A DNA stretch of 64,000 nt from positions 28,534,399-28,598,398 of the forward strand of contig OZ026841.1 in NCBI GenBank assembly GCA_964023205.1. Direction: 5' to 3'. Shown piece after piece: positions 39,175-50,820 of the stretch. Every line of letters begins with the position of its first letter. Position 1 is the stretch's first letter. Position numbers and translations under genes: made by a program. Below the pieces are notes generated by a model, which did not search any database, was not told the origin of the DNA, and was given only the letters and a program-made list of their open reading frames with translations. The DNA comes from Lutraria lutraria (lineage: Eukaryota > Mollusca > Bivalvia > Venerida > Mactridae).

Positions 39175-39432
39175 TATAGCTTTTTGGTACAATTCATCGG
39201 CAATACTAGACTGGCTTAGTTTTTATATCTGTTCGATTCATCGGCAATATAATTATATACTGGCTTGGTTTTTAAATCGGTACTATTCATTGGCAGTGGT
39301 CTGGTTTAGTTTTTTATCGGCACTGGTAACAGACTGGTTTAACTTTAAAACGGTATGGATCATCGACAGTAGACTGGTTTAGTTTTTATACCGGTACGAT
39401 TTATTAGCAATAGACTGGTCAAGTATAAATAT
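39175..39432. repeat. Degenerate minisatellite, 40-50 bp units, about six copies
   Basis: Units follow the pattern AGACTGGTTTAGTTTTTATA, then CCGGTACGATTCATCGGCAA. Unit starts (CTGG) are visible near 39212, 39260, 39300, 39331, 39371 and 39414. Units differ by substitutions and by short length changes. The 88-codon open frame across it is a by-product. Confidence 0.75.
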
Positions 39433-40144
39433 CGGTTAAAGAATTGTTTTTTTTTTTTTTTTTTATTTGGTGAAACCATGCGGTTTCGTTTATTTTTTTT
39501 CAAATTACAGATAAATTACATACACGAAATTTTCGGTACGAAATGTAGTAAATTGATCTCTACTTCAGTCGTGGTTTAGAGTTTATTTCAATTTTGTTAA
39601 AAAAGCAATCAATAAATATATGCTCGACTGAATCGCAGTGCTGTTTTTATACAGTGAAACACATTTTACCGTATTTATTACATTGTGTTAAACTAAGTCA
39701 TTTTTATATTACATTTGAATATACAATATATCAGTTGGGTTTGCATCATGGAAGCTAAATACGTTACATTTTATCAGCGATGTCGATTGACATGGCATGG
39801 CGATTTTCGATGAAAGTATTTAGTTGCTTATGTTTAGATTAATATTTATATACAATCGTGTTTATACACAATTTGATAGTAAATACATGTACATGCCTGA
39901 ATGTATCAACATATTGTAATAATAAGACCACAGCCTGTGGGCATTTAGTATATTACATATCATTTAATTAACCGAAGCAAAACGGTCGATATCGAAAATA
40001 ACACAAAATTTTAAGCTTGGTAATATATATACATTTGTAATTACATACTTAGTGAATAATAGATTGTTGTTATCAAATATTACTGTTGTATTTATCTCGA
40101 TATATAAAGGCAAGATTCATAGAAATGGTAAAACAAACAAAACA
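39433..40144. other. AT-rich non-coding stretch
   Basis: It contains a pure T run near 39447-39464 and nothing else that I can support. Confidence 0.4.
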
Positions 40145-40348
40145 AAATGTCCCTGTTACTTTGACCTTTGACCTGAAAATACTTATGTCTTGTAGAGGTA
40201 GTCGTGAGGAACCAACATATGAAGTTTGATTATTATAGGTGGAAGCGTTTTGATCTTATAGGCAAAGTTTAAAGTTTGGTACAAACAAACAGACGGACAG
40301 ACAGACAGGCTAAAACAATATGCCACCGATCTATCGATACGGGACCAT
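40145..40348 (+). repeat. Dispersed mollusc-type repeat, family D, copy 2; spans left edge of tandem array
   Basis: Landmarks shared with copy 1: TTTGACCTTTGACCTGAAAA, GAAGTTTGATTATTATAGGT, GGAAGCGTTTTGATC, AGTTTGGTACAAAC, CAGACGGACAGACAGACAGG and CGATACGGGACCAT. The array begins inside it: from 40252 onward it recurs at 43775, 47298 and 50821, while the part before 40252 does not. Confidence 0.75.
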
Positions 40349-41019
40349 ATAAAACTAAAATGACATAACTAAACGTTTAAGTGCATATACTGTTCGTATA
40401 ATAGCAATTGGTACTCTCATCATATCTAATGATATATCCATTCAAGGGAGTTTTATGTTGCAAAAGTTCAGGTCGCAGTGTGATTGTCATACCTTGGCAA
40501 GAGTGATCGTTCTTAACTCAATGATCTTCAGACTCCTTATAAAAGGTAATGTTTTGTTTGTCAAAGGTTCACCCATATCTAGTAAGTACATATATAGGTG
40601 TTTAATGTTTAAAGCCCCATAAGCTTTTAGGCTGCTAATATTACAGTAGGTCTTATTTTACCTAAAAATACGTCTTATTGGTGATACTGACCTTTACTTG
40701 CAATAAAAACATTCAGATATTTACTTGTTTAACCACGAAGCATTATATAGAAACATAAAACAGTGTTTTTTCAATGATATTGCAAAATATATGAATAGCA
40801 TCTGACAACATTTTATGAGATGTGGCTAAAGAAAGCTAATAAATTATGTAAAAAATTGTTTTATAGCAAATGAAATATATTTCTTATATTTTGCTATGAG
40901 TTTATCTATTGTTCTGTATTACTAAATTCAAGAATCTAACGGGCCTTTAATATGCACTTTATTATACCAGACAGTTAAGTTACAACAGTATATTGTATGA
41001 ATATAAAGATAATGTGCTG

Positions 41020-41830
41020 TATCAAATTAAATTCGGACGTGCGAACACCGGAAACACGTACGAGTATATCAAACGAGAATTTCAAGTCATTCCATGGTGA
41101 TAAGTTACATGTAACACAATGCGTGATTTGTATTTTAATGTGGTTATTGCGTACGTGCATTTTCATGTTTTATGCATATCATAACATCTATATTTTACTT
41201 TTTAACAAATTTGTGAGTGTGTGTTGGTTTGGTCTCTCTACTGGTAAAATTAATTCATCGTGGCGTGAGGAAAGTTAAGTAAACTGGAAATAGAATCATA
41301 TTGTCCGACTGCACGTTAGTGACTACATGGTGAAGCTATGTATAATTCCCCGATGATCATGTTTAAAACGTTCGATGCCAATGAGACGGGCATGACCGTT
41401 CGCACAAATCTTCGTATATTAAATTTTGTCAACGTGCCGGATATATACACGTCTTCACAAATATCCGCATGTTTGCCAAGTGACGTTTATACCCGTTTTC
41501 ACAGATCCCCGCATATTGACGTTTTGGAATCGGTTAAATTAACTTTCTTAGACAAAATCCCTTGGCAATACAGTGCATACTCTTGGCAATATGTGCCTGG
41601 CAGCGAATGGGTTCAGTTCATTCGGTACCGGACCGGTAATCTTACTATGTAATGTGTAACGTTTTATCTTTCCTCTCTAATCACTGAGTCAACCATCGTC
41701 GGATACCCACGGTCGTTGCCTCCACTCCGCTACGTACATCTCCCGTGGGAATTTTCTTTACCGATTCGCCGTTTCGATAAATAACTAAAACCGCATTCTG
41801 ATTGGATGCAGTACAATCTTGTAATGCGCC
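41020..41830 (+). other. CpG-richer core of the array unit with small open frames
   Basis: This part of the unit has clearly more CpG and G+C than the flanks. It holds a 104-codon plus frame (41338-41652, starting MYNSPMIMFK), a 93-codon plus frame (40997-41278) and a 70-codon minus frame (41681-41893). I recognise no family. The 104-codon frame is partly built on three diverged DNA repeats of about 45 bp (each with CACA.AT..CCGCAT near 41404, 41456 and 41498) and a doubled CTTGGCAATA. That argues against an ordinary protein. On the minus strand a CCAATCAGAATGCGG box lies at 41802-41788. All frames are intact in all four units, but only because the units are nearly identical. Copies lie at +3523, +7046 and +10569. 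Confidence 0.4.
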
Positions 41831-42457
41831 TAACATTCTTAATATCTTTTTCATAATATATTTTATCATTTTATATATATTATATAAATCCATCGTTACA
41901 ACTTAAAAGGTGAACTTATAATTAAATGACATGCAGGCCCAATGGGCCGGGTGTTTTATATGTTTGTGTTAAATGTACACGAATTGTTATATCTGTATAT
42001 ACACATGTCACTATAATAAAACATTACTTACATACTTGTACATGCTGCCACTAGTAAATTGCTTTTGAGTATTATATGGACAAATGTATGTCCAAAAATA
42101 ACTGAGATATTATTGATAATATGTAAACCGCAAAACAATTATAAAATAATTAAAAACATTTCTTTCTACGGACGTTATTTCAATACAAGTAAGAAATGAA
42201 CTAGAAAAATATGTTTATTACACTTAATTATGTAAATGAGGCACGTACATATTTGATGTGTAATAATGTGTAAATCATTGCACGTTGTCGACGATGACAA
42301 TATTATGGCTTTTATTGTTTCAACGCCTCTGAATGCTAATTAAAATGCTAAACTAAGACAATGATTATATCTTGATGAACTGTTTATATATATATATAAA
42401 TTATGCCATCATGAAATGATTTATCATTGTGCACATTTATAATTTAGCAGAACAAAA

Positions 42458-42932
42458 CAGAACAGAATATTTATTTCGTCTTATACATAGTACATCGACA
42501 AATATACATATAGATATATATACAAACATGTATACAAATAAACAAGCAACACGTGACAAACAAGGTGTGCAAATTTCAAATACAAATACATACATGATTG
42601 GAGGATGAACATAATTATCTTTCTTCAGTTATAATTGCATTTCTAATACACAAAGCTTCTTTTACAAATTTGGACAAGTTAGTAATTTCATTTTTATTGC
42701 CAGAATTTAACAATTGTGTATATTTGTAAACTGAAGGGTTATTGTAGTAATACTTTTTGATATAATTTCTTCTTATAACTTCATAACACGTGTAAATACA
42801 AATAACTTTGTGAAATTCTATTGTTTTGAAAAAACACAACGACACAATATCAAAGTATCTTTTCAAATGGTCTAGTGCATGCGTCGTAATACATGTAGTT
42901 TGATTTGATACATTGGACACACATTTACTGTG
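42458..42932 (-). mobile_element. Non-LTR retrotransposon (LINE) 3' fragment, array unit 1
   Basis: On the minus strand an open frame (42962-42615, 115 codons) ends in a stop and is followed by about 110 bp of AT-rich trailer. The trailer closes with AATAAATATTCTGTTCTG, a polyadenylation signal and a LINE-like terminus shared with 11.5 and 61.7 kb. The first ten codons of the frame (MVLLWRGCTV) come from the adjoining MITE terminus. The rest, with a pattern KFV.EA..IRNA near its end, resembles the segment after the reverse transcriptase in LINE ORF2 proteins; that match is from memory and moderate at best. The reverse transcriptase domain itself is absent, so this is a 5'-truncated relic. Confidence 0.5.
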
Positions 42933-42970
42933 TACAGTGCAACCTCTCCAAAGCAACACCATTTGGGATA
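42933..42970 (+). mobile_element. MITE, family A, left terminus only (unit 1)
   Basis: TACAGTGCAACCTCTCCAAA, then GCAACACCATTTGGGATAAA, matches the family A left end. Immediately after it the sequence enters the degenerate repeat block, so the MITE is interrupted. Its right half is found only after unit 4 (54604-54627). Confidence 0.8.
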
Positions 42971-42975
42971 AACAA

Positions 42976-43774
42976 AACTAGACCTATCACTAAAGGTGAT
43001 GAATACCCCCAGATGCCGCCTTCTAAATAGACATTATATAAAAGGTAAAAAAGTCCATAACTCATAAAATTGACTATTGTGGACATGCACAACTTGGCAA
43101 ACTACTTATCTCTTCTAAGAAGTTTCACTGAATTTCTGAGAAATAGTTTGGACAAAATTTACCTATTGTTTAAAACAAAGGGCTATAACTGTATCCAAAC
43201 AATACCTGGTTATTGCATGTACATATTGGCTTACTACTGATCACTTCCGTGAAGTTTCATTAAATTCATATGAGATATTGTATATACACTGTATAAGAAA
43301 CAACAAAGGGCCATAACTCAGTAAAAATTAATCCAAACAATACCTGGCTATTGCATGCATAACTAGGCTTACTGTTGATATCTTCCGAGAAGTTTCATTG
43401 AATTCCTATGAGTAGTTGCTGAGATATTGTATATTATACACTGTATAAAAAACAACAAAGGGCCATCACTCAGTGAAAATTAATCCAAACAAAACCTGGT
43501 TATTGCATGCATAACTAGGCTTACTAGTGATCACTTCTGTAAAGTTTCATTGAATTTCTGTCGATGGTTAATGAGAAATAGTCCGAACAAATTTGCCTAC
43601 TGTATATACTTTATAAAAACCAAAGGGCTATAACTCAGTACAAATTAATCCAAACAAAAATGGTCAAAGCATGCACATATTAGCTTACTACTGATAATTT
43701 CTGTAAAGTTTTATTGAATTCCAGTCAGTAGTTAATGGGAAATAGTCTGTGTAATGTTTGTCTATTGTATATTA
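42976..43774 (+). repeat. Degenerate 125-165-bp repeats of 'AAAGGGCCATAACTC' type (unit 1)
   Basis: Five successive sub-repeats each carry (C)AAAGGGC.ATAACTCAGT, AATTAATCCAAACAA.ACCTG, TTATTGCATGCATA, ACTTCTGTGAAGTTTCATTG, AATTCC and CACTGTATAAAAA. The block starts with ACTAGACCTATCACTAAAGG, then TGATGAATACCCCCAGATGC. This is a common kind of dispersed repeat in bivalve genomes (from memory). The fifth sub-repeat is cut off at 43771 by the unit junction. Confidence 0.75.
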
Positions 43775-43784
43775 GATCTTATAT
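43772..43784. other. Unit 1/unit 2 junction
   Basis: The text TCTATTGTATA continues as CACTG at the right end of the array (54332 on). Here it instead runs TTA-GATCTTATA into the start of the next unit. The left flank of the array has TTTGATCTTATA at that point. The joint is therefore non-homologous, with at most 2-3 bases of overlap or filler. The same joint recurs at 47295 and 50818. Confidence 0.8.
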
Positions 43785-46700
43785 GCAAAGTTTAAAGTTT
43801 GGTACAAACAAACAGACGGACAGACAGACAGGCTAAAACAATATGCCACCGATCTATCGATACGGGACCATATAAAACTAAAATGACATAACTAAACGTT
43901 TAAGTACATATACTGTTCGTATAATAGCAATTGGTACTCTCACCATATCTAATGATATATCCATTCAAGGGAGTTTTATGTTGCAAAAGTTCAGGTCGCA
44001 GTGTGATTGTCATACCTTGGCAAGAGTGATCGTTCTTAACTCAATGATCTTCAGACTCCTTATAAAAGGTAATGTTTTGTTTGTCAAAGGTTCACCCATA
44101 TCTAGTAAGTACATATATAGGTGTTTAATGTTTAAAGCCCCATAAGCTTTTAGGCTGCTAATATTACAGTAGGTCTTATTTTACCTAAAAATACGTCTTA
44201 TTGGTGATACTGACCTTTACTTGCAATAAAAACATTCAGATATTTACTTGTTTAACCACGAAGCATTATATAGAAACATAAAACAGTGTTTTTTCAATGA
44301 TATTGCAAAATATATGAATAGCATCTGACAACATTTTATGAGATGTGGCTAAAGAAAGCTAATAAATTATGTAAAAAATTGTTTTATAGCAAATGAAATA
44401 TATTTCTTATATTTTGCTATGAGTTTATCTATTGTTCTGTATTACTAAATTCAAGAATCTAACGGGCCTTTAATATGCACTTTATTATACCAGACAGTTA
44501 AGTTACAACAGTATATTGTATGAATATAAAGATAATGTGCTGTATCAAATTAAATTCGGACGTGCGAACACCGGAAACACGTACGAGTATATCAAACGAG
44601 AATTTCAAGTCATTCCATGGTGATAAGTTACATGTAACACAATGCGTGATTTGTATTTTAATGTGGTTATTGCGTACGTGCATTTTCATGTTTTATGCAT
44701 ATCATAACATCTATATTTTACTTTTTAACAAATTTGTGAGTGTGTGTTGGTTTGGTCTCTCTACTGGTAAAATTAATTCATCGTGGCGTGAGGAAAGTTA
44801 AGTAAACTGGAAATAGAATCATATTGTCCGACTGCACGTTAGTGACTACATGGTGAAGCTATGTATAATTCCCCGATGATCATGTTTAAAACGTTCGATG
44901 CCAATGAGACGGGCATGACCGTTCGCACAAATCTTCGTATATTAAATTTTGTCAACGTGCCGGATATATACACGTCTTCACAAATATCCGCATGTTTGCC
45001 AAGTGACGTTTATACCCGTTTTCACAGATCCCCGCATATTGACGTTTTGGAATCGGTTAAATTAACTTTCTTAGACAAAATCCCTTGGCAATACAGTGCA
45101 TACTCTTGGCAATATGTGCCTGGCAGCGAATGGGTTCAGTTCATTCGGTACCGGACCGGTAATCTTACTATGTAATGTGTAACGTTTTATCTTTCCTCTC
45201 TAATCACTGAGTCAACCATCGTCGGATACCCACGGTCGTTGCCTCCACTCCGCTACGTACATCTCCCGTGGGAATTTTCTTTACCGATTCGCCGTTTCGA
45301 TAAATAACTAAAACCGCATTCTGATTGGATGCAGTACAATCTTGTAATGCGCCTAACATTCTTAATATCTTTTTCATAATATATTTTATCATTTTATATA
45401 TATTATATAAATCCATCGTTACAACTTAAAAGGTGAACTTATAATTAAATGACATGCAGGCCCAATGGGCCGGGTGTTTTATATGTTTGTGTTAAATGTA
45501 CACGAATTGTTATATCTGTATATACACATGTCACTATAATAAAACATTACTTACATACTTGTACATGCTGCCACTAGTAAATTGCTTTTGAGTATTATAT
45601 GGACAAATGTATGTCCAAAAATAACTGAGATATTATTGATAATATGTAAACCGCAAAACAATTATAAAATAATTAAAAACATTTCTTTCTACGGACGTTA
45701 TTTCAATACAAGTAAGAAATGAACTAGAAAAATATGTTTATTACACTTAATTATGTAAATGAGGCACGTACATATTTGATGTGTAATAATGTGTAAATCA
45801 TTGCACGTTGTCGACGATGACAATATTATGGCTTTTATTGTTTCAACGCCTCTGAATGCTAATTAAAATGCTAAACTAAGACAATGATTATATCTTGATG
45901 AACTGTTTATATATATATATAAATTATGCCATCATGAAATGATTTATCATTGTGCACATTTATAATTTAGCAGAACAAAACAGAACAGAATATTTATTTC
46001 GTCTTATACATAGTACATCGACAAATATACATATAGATATATATACAAACATGTATACAAATAAACAAGCAACACGTGACAAACAAGGTGTGCAAATTTC
46101 AAATACAAATACATACATGATTGGAGGATGAACATAATTATCTTTCTTCAGTTATAATTGCATTTCTAATACACAAAGCTTCTTTTACAAATTTGGACAA
46201 GTTAGTAATTTCATTTTTATTGCCAGAATTTAACAATTGTGTATATTTGTAAACTGAAGGGTTATTGTAGTAATACTTTTTGATATAATTTCTTCTTATA
46301 ACTTCATAACACGTGTAAATACAAATAACTTTGTGAAATTCTATTGTTTTGAAAAAACACAACGACACAATATCAAAGTATCTTTTCAAATGGTCTAGTG
46401 CATGCGTCGTAATACATGTAGTTTGATTTGATACATTGGACACACATTTACTGTGTACAGTGCAACCTCTCCAAAGCAACACCATTTGGGATAAACAAAA
46501 CTAGACCTATCACTAAAGGTGATGAATACCCCCAGATGCCGCCTTCTAAATAGACATTATATAAAAGGTAAAAAAGTCCATAACTCATAAAATTGACTAT
46601 TGTGGACATGCACAACTTGGCAAACTACTTATCTCTTCTAAGAAGTTTCACTGAATTTCTGAGAAATAGTTTGGACAAAATTTACCTATTGTTTAAAACA

Positions 46701-47297
46701 AAGGGCTATAACTGTATCCAAACAATACCTGGTTATTGCATGTACATATTGGCTTACTACTGATCACTTCCGTGAAGTTTCATTAAATTCATATGAGATA
46801 TTGTATATACACTGTATAAGAAACAACAAAGGGCCATAACTCAGTAAAAATTAATCCAAACAATACCTGGCTATTGCATGCATAACTAGGCTTACTGTTG
46901 ATATCTTCCGAGAAGTTTCATTGAATTCCTATGAGTAGTTGCTGAGATATTGTATATTATACACTGTATAAAAAACAACAAAGGGCCATCACTCAGTGAA
47001 AATTAATCCAAACAAAACCTGGTTATTGCATGCATAACTAGGCTTACTAGTGATCACTTCTGTAAAGTTTCATTGAATTTCTGTCGATGGTTAATGAGAA
47101 ATAGTCCGAACAAATTTGCCTACTGTATATACTTTATAAAAACCAAAGGGCTATAACTCAGTACAAATTAATCCAAACAAAAATGGTCAAAGCATGCACA
47201 TATTAGCTTACTACTGATAATTTCTGTAAAGTTTTATTGAATTCCAGTCAGTAGTTAATGGGAAATAGTCTGTGTAATGTTTGTCTATTGTATATTA
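43775..47297 (+). repeat. 3523-bp tandem repeat, unit 2
   Basis: The content is as in unit 1, shifted by 3523 bases. Open frames are at 44520-44801 (+), 44861-45175 (+) and 45204-45416 (-), and the LINE-derived frame is at 46138-46485 (-). One private change is T at 43784 in ATATGCAAAG, where the others have ATAGGCAAAG. Confidence 0.95.
45981..46455 (-). mobile_element. LINE 3' fragment, array unit 2
   Basis: Same as 42458-42932: 115-codon minus frame at 46138-46485, trailer with AATAAA, then the TTCTGTTCTG terminus. Confidence 0.5.
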
Positions 47298-50200
47298 GAT
47301 CTTATAGGCAAAGTTTAAAGTTTGGTACAAACAAACAGACGGACAGACAGACAGGCTAAAACAATATGCCACCGATCTATCGATACGGGACCATATAAAA
47401 CTAAAATGACATAACTAAACGTTTAAGTACATATACTGTTCGTATAATAGCAATTGGTACTCTCACCATATCTAATGATATATCCATTCAAGGGAGTTTT
47501 ATGTTGCAAAAGTTCAGGTCGCAGTGTGATTGTCATACCTTGGCAAGAGTGATCGTTCTTAACTCAATGATCTTCAGACTCCTTATAAAAGGTAATGTTT
47601 TGTTTGTCAAAGGTTCACCCATATCTAGTAAGTACATATATAGGTGTTTAATGTTTAAAGCCCCATAAGCTTTTAGGCTGCTAATATTACAGTAGGTCTT
47701 ATTTTACCTAAAAATACGTCTTATTGGTGATACTGACCTTTACTTGCAATAAAAACATTCAGATATTTACTTGTTTAACCACGAAGCATTATATAGAAAC
47801 ATAAAACAGTGTTTTTTCAATGATATTGCAAAATATATGAATAGCATCTGACAACATTTTATGAGATGTGGCTAAAGAAAGCTAATAAATTATGTAAAAA
47901 ATTGTTTTATAGCAAATGAAATATATTTCTTATATTTTGCTATGAGTTTATCTATTGTTCTGTATTACTAAATTCAAGAATCTAACGGGCCTTTAATATG
48001 CACTTTATTATACCAGACAGTTAAGTTACAACAGTATATTGTATGAATATAAAGATAATGTGCTGTATCAAATTAAATTCGGACGTGCGAACACCGGAAA
48101 CACGTACGAGTATATCAAACGAGAATTTCAAGTCATTCCATGGTGATAAGTTACATGTAACACAATGCGTGATTTGTATTTTAATGTGGTTATTGCGTAC
48201 GTGCATTTTCATGTTTTATGCATATCATAACATCTATATTTTACTTTTTAACAAATTTGTGAGTGTGTGTTGGTTTGGTCTCTCTACTGGTAAAATTAAT
48301 TCATCGTGGCGTGAGGAAAGTTAAGTAAACTGGAAATAGAATCATATTGTCCGACTGCACGTTAGTGACTACATGGTGAAGCTATGTATAATTCCCCGAT
48401 GATCATGTTTAAAACGTTCGATGCCAATGAGACGGGCATGACCGTTCGCACAAATCTTCGTATATTAAATTTTGTCAACGTGCCGGATATATACACGTCT
48501 TCACAAATATCCGCATGTTTGCCAAGTGACGTTTATACCCGTTTTCACAGATCCCCGCATATTGACGTTTTGGAATCGGTTAAATTAACTTTCTTAGACA
48601 AAATCCCTTGGCAATACAGTGCATACTCTTGGCAATATGTGCCTGGCAGCGAATGGGTTCAGTTCATTCGGTACCGGACCGGTAATCTTACTATGTAATG
48701 TGTAACGTTTTATCTTTCCTCTCTAATCACTGAGTCAACCATCGTCGGATACCCACGGTCGTTGCCTCCACTCCGCTACGTACATCTCCCGTGGGAATTT
48801 TCTTTACCGATTCGCCGTTTCGATAAATAACTAAAACCGCATTCTGATTGGATGCAGTACAATCTTGTAATGCGCCTAACATTCTTAATATCTTTTTCAT
48901 AATATATTTTATCATTTTATATATATTATATAAATCCATCGTTACAACTTAAAAGGTGAACTTATAATTAAATGACATGCAGGCCCAATGGGCCGGGTGT
49001 TTTATATGTTTGTGTTAAATGTACACGAATTGTTATATCTGTATATACACATGTCACTATAATAAAACATTACTTACATACTTGTACATGCTGCCACTAG
49101 TAAATTGCTTTTGAGTATTATATGGACAAATGTATGTCCAAAAATAACTGAGATATTATTGATAATATGTAAACCGCAAAACAATTATAAAATAATTAAA
49201 AACATTTCTTTCTACGGACGTTATTTCAATACAAGTAAGAAATGAACTAGAAAAATATGTTTATTACACTTAATTATGTAAATGAGGCACGTACATATTT
49301 GATGTGTAATAATGTGTAAATCATTGCACGTTGTCGACGATGACAATATTATGGCTTTTATTGTTTCAACGCCTCTGAATGCTAATTAAAATGCTAAACT
49401 AAGACAATGATTATATCTTGATGAACTGTTTATATATATATATAAATTATGCCATCATGAAATGATTTATCATTGTGCACATTTATAATTTAGCAGAACA
49501 AAACAGAACAGAATATTTATTTCGTCTTATACATAGTACATCGACAAATATACATATAGATATATATACAAACATGTATACAAATAAACAAGCAACACGT
49601 GACAAACAAGGTGTGCAAATTTCAAATACAAATACATACATGATTGGAGGATGAACATAATTATCTTTCTTCAGTTATAATTGCATTTCTAATACACAAA
49701 GCTTCTTTTACAAATTTGGACAAGTTAGTAATTTCATTTTTATTGCCAGAATTTAACAATTGTGTATATTTGTAAACTGAAGGGTTATTGTAGTAATACT
49801 TTTTGATATAATTTCTTCTTATAACTTCATAACACGTGTAAATACAAATAACTTTGTGAAATTCTATTGTTTTGAAAAAACACAACGACACAATATCAAA
49901 GTATCTTTTCAAATGGTCTAGTGCATGCGTCGTAATACATGTAGTTTGATTTGATACATTGGACACACATTTACTGTGTACAGTGCAACCTCTCCAAAGC
50001 AACACCATTTGGGATAAACAAAACTAGACCTATCACTAAAGGTGATGAATACCCCCAGATGCCGCCTTCTAAATAGACATTATATAAAAGGTAAAAAAGT
50101 CCATAACTCATAAAATTGACTATTGTGGACATGCACAACTTGGCAAACTACTTATCTCTTCTAAGAAGTTTCACTGAATTTCTGAGAAATAGTTTGGACA

Positions 50201-50820
50201 AAATTTACCTATTGTTTAAAACAAAGGGCTATAACTGTATCCAAACAATACCTGGTTATTGCATGTACATATTGGCTTACTACTGATCACTTCCGTGAAG
50301 TTTCATTAAATTCATATGAGATATTGTATATACACTGTATAAGAAACAACAAAGGGCCATAACTCAGTAAAAATTAATCCAAACAATACCTGGCTATTGC
50401 ATGCATAACTAGGCTTACTGTTGATATCTTCCGAGAAGTTTCATTGAATTCCTATGAGTAGTTGCTGAGATATTGTATATTATACACTGTATAAAAAACA
50501 ACAAAGGGCCATCACTCAGTGAAAATTAATCCAAACAAAACCTGGTTATTGCATGCATAACTAGGCTTACTAGTGATCACTTCTGTAAAGTTTCATTGAA
50601 TTTCTGTCGATGGTTAATGAGAAATAGTCCGAACAAATTTGCCTACTGTATATACTTTATAAAAACCAAAGGGCTATAACTCAGTACAAATTAATCCAAA
50701 CAAAAATGGTCAAAGCATGCACATATTAGCTTACTACTGATAATTTCTGTAAAGTTTTATTGAATTCCAGTCAGTAGTTAATGGGAAATAGTCTGTGTAA
50801 TGTTTGTCTATTGTATATTA
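47298..50820 (+). repeat. 3523-bp tandem repeat, unit 3
   Basis: The content is as in unit 1, shifted by 7046 bases. Open frames are at 48043-48324 (+), 48384-48698 (+) and 48727-48939 (-), and the LINE-derived frame is at 49661-50008 (-). I see no private change apart from sharing the unit 2/3/4 states near the left end. Confidence 0.95.
49504..49978 (-). mobile_element. LINE 3' fragment, array unit 3
   Basis: Same as 42458-42932: 115-codon minus frame at 49661-50008. Confidence 0.5.

Larger units (their letters stand above)
40252..43774 (+). repeat. 3523-bp tandem repeat, unit 1
   Basis: First of four head-to-tail copies. The order of content is as follows. Family D tail is at 40252-40348. 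AT-rich DNA follows. A CpG-richer core runs from about 41020 to 41830, with open frames 40997-41278 (+), 41338-41652 (+) and 41681-41893 (-). A LINE 3' end (minus) is at 42458-42932. The MITE A left terminus is at 42933-42970. A block of degenerate 125-165-bp repeats fills 42976-43771. I see three single-base differences between the units near the left ends: position 40383 is G (A in the others), 40420 is T (C in the others), and 43784 in unit 2 is T (G in the others). Confidence 0.95.

Noticed and set aside
40975..41166. 63-codon minus frame overlapping the 93-codon plus frame in each unit
   Set aside because: It is a shadow of the other strand with no independent support; repetition in four units adds nothing because the units are nearly identical.
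42615..42962. 115-codon minus-strand frame as a genuine multicopy gene in the array
   Set aside because: Its first ten codons are MITE terminus and the rest looks like a LINE tail. The unit 4 copy is frameshifted, so conservation in units 1-3 reflects recent copying, not constraint.
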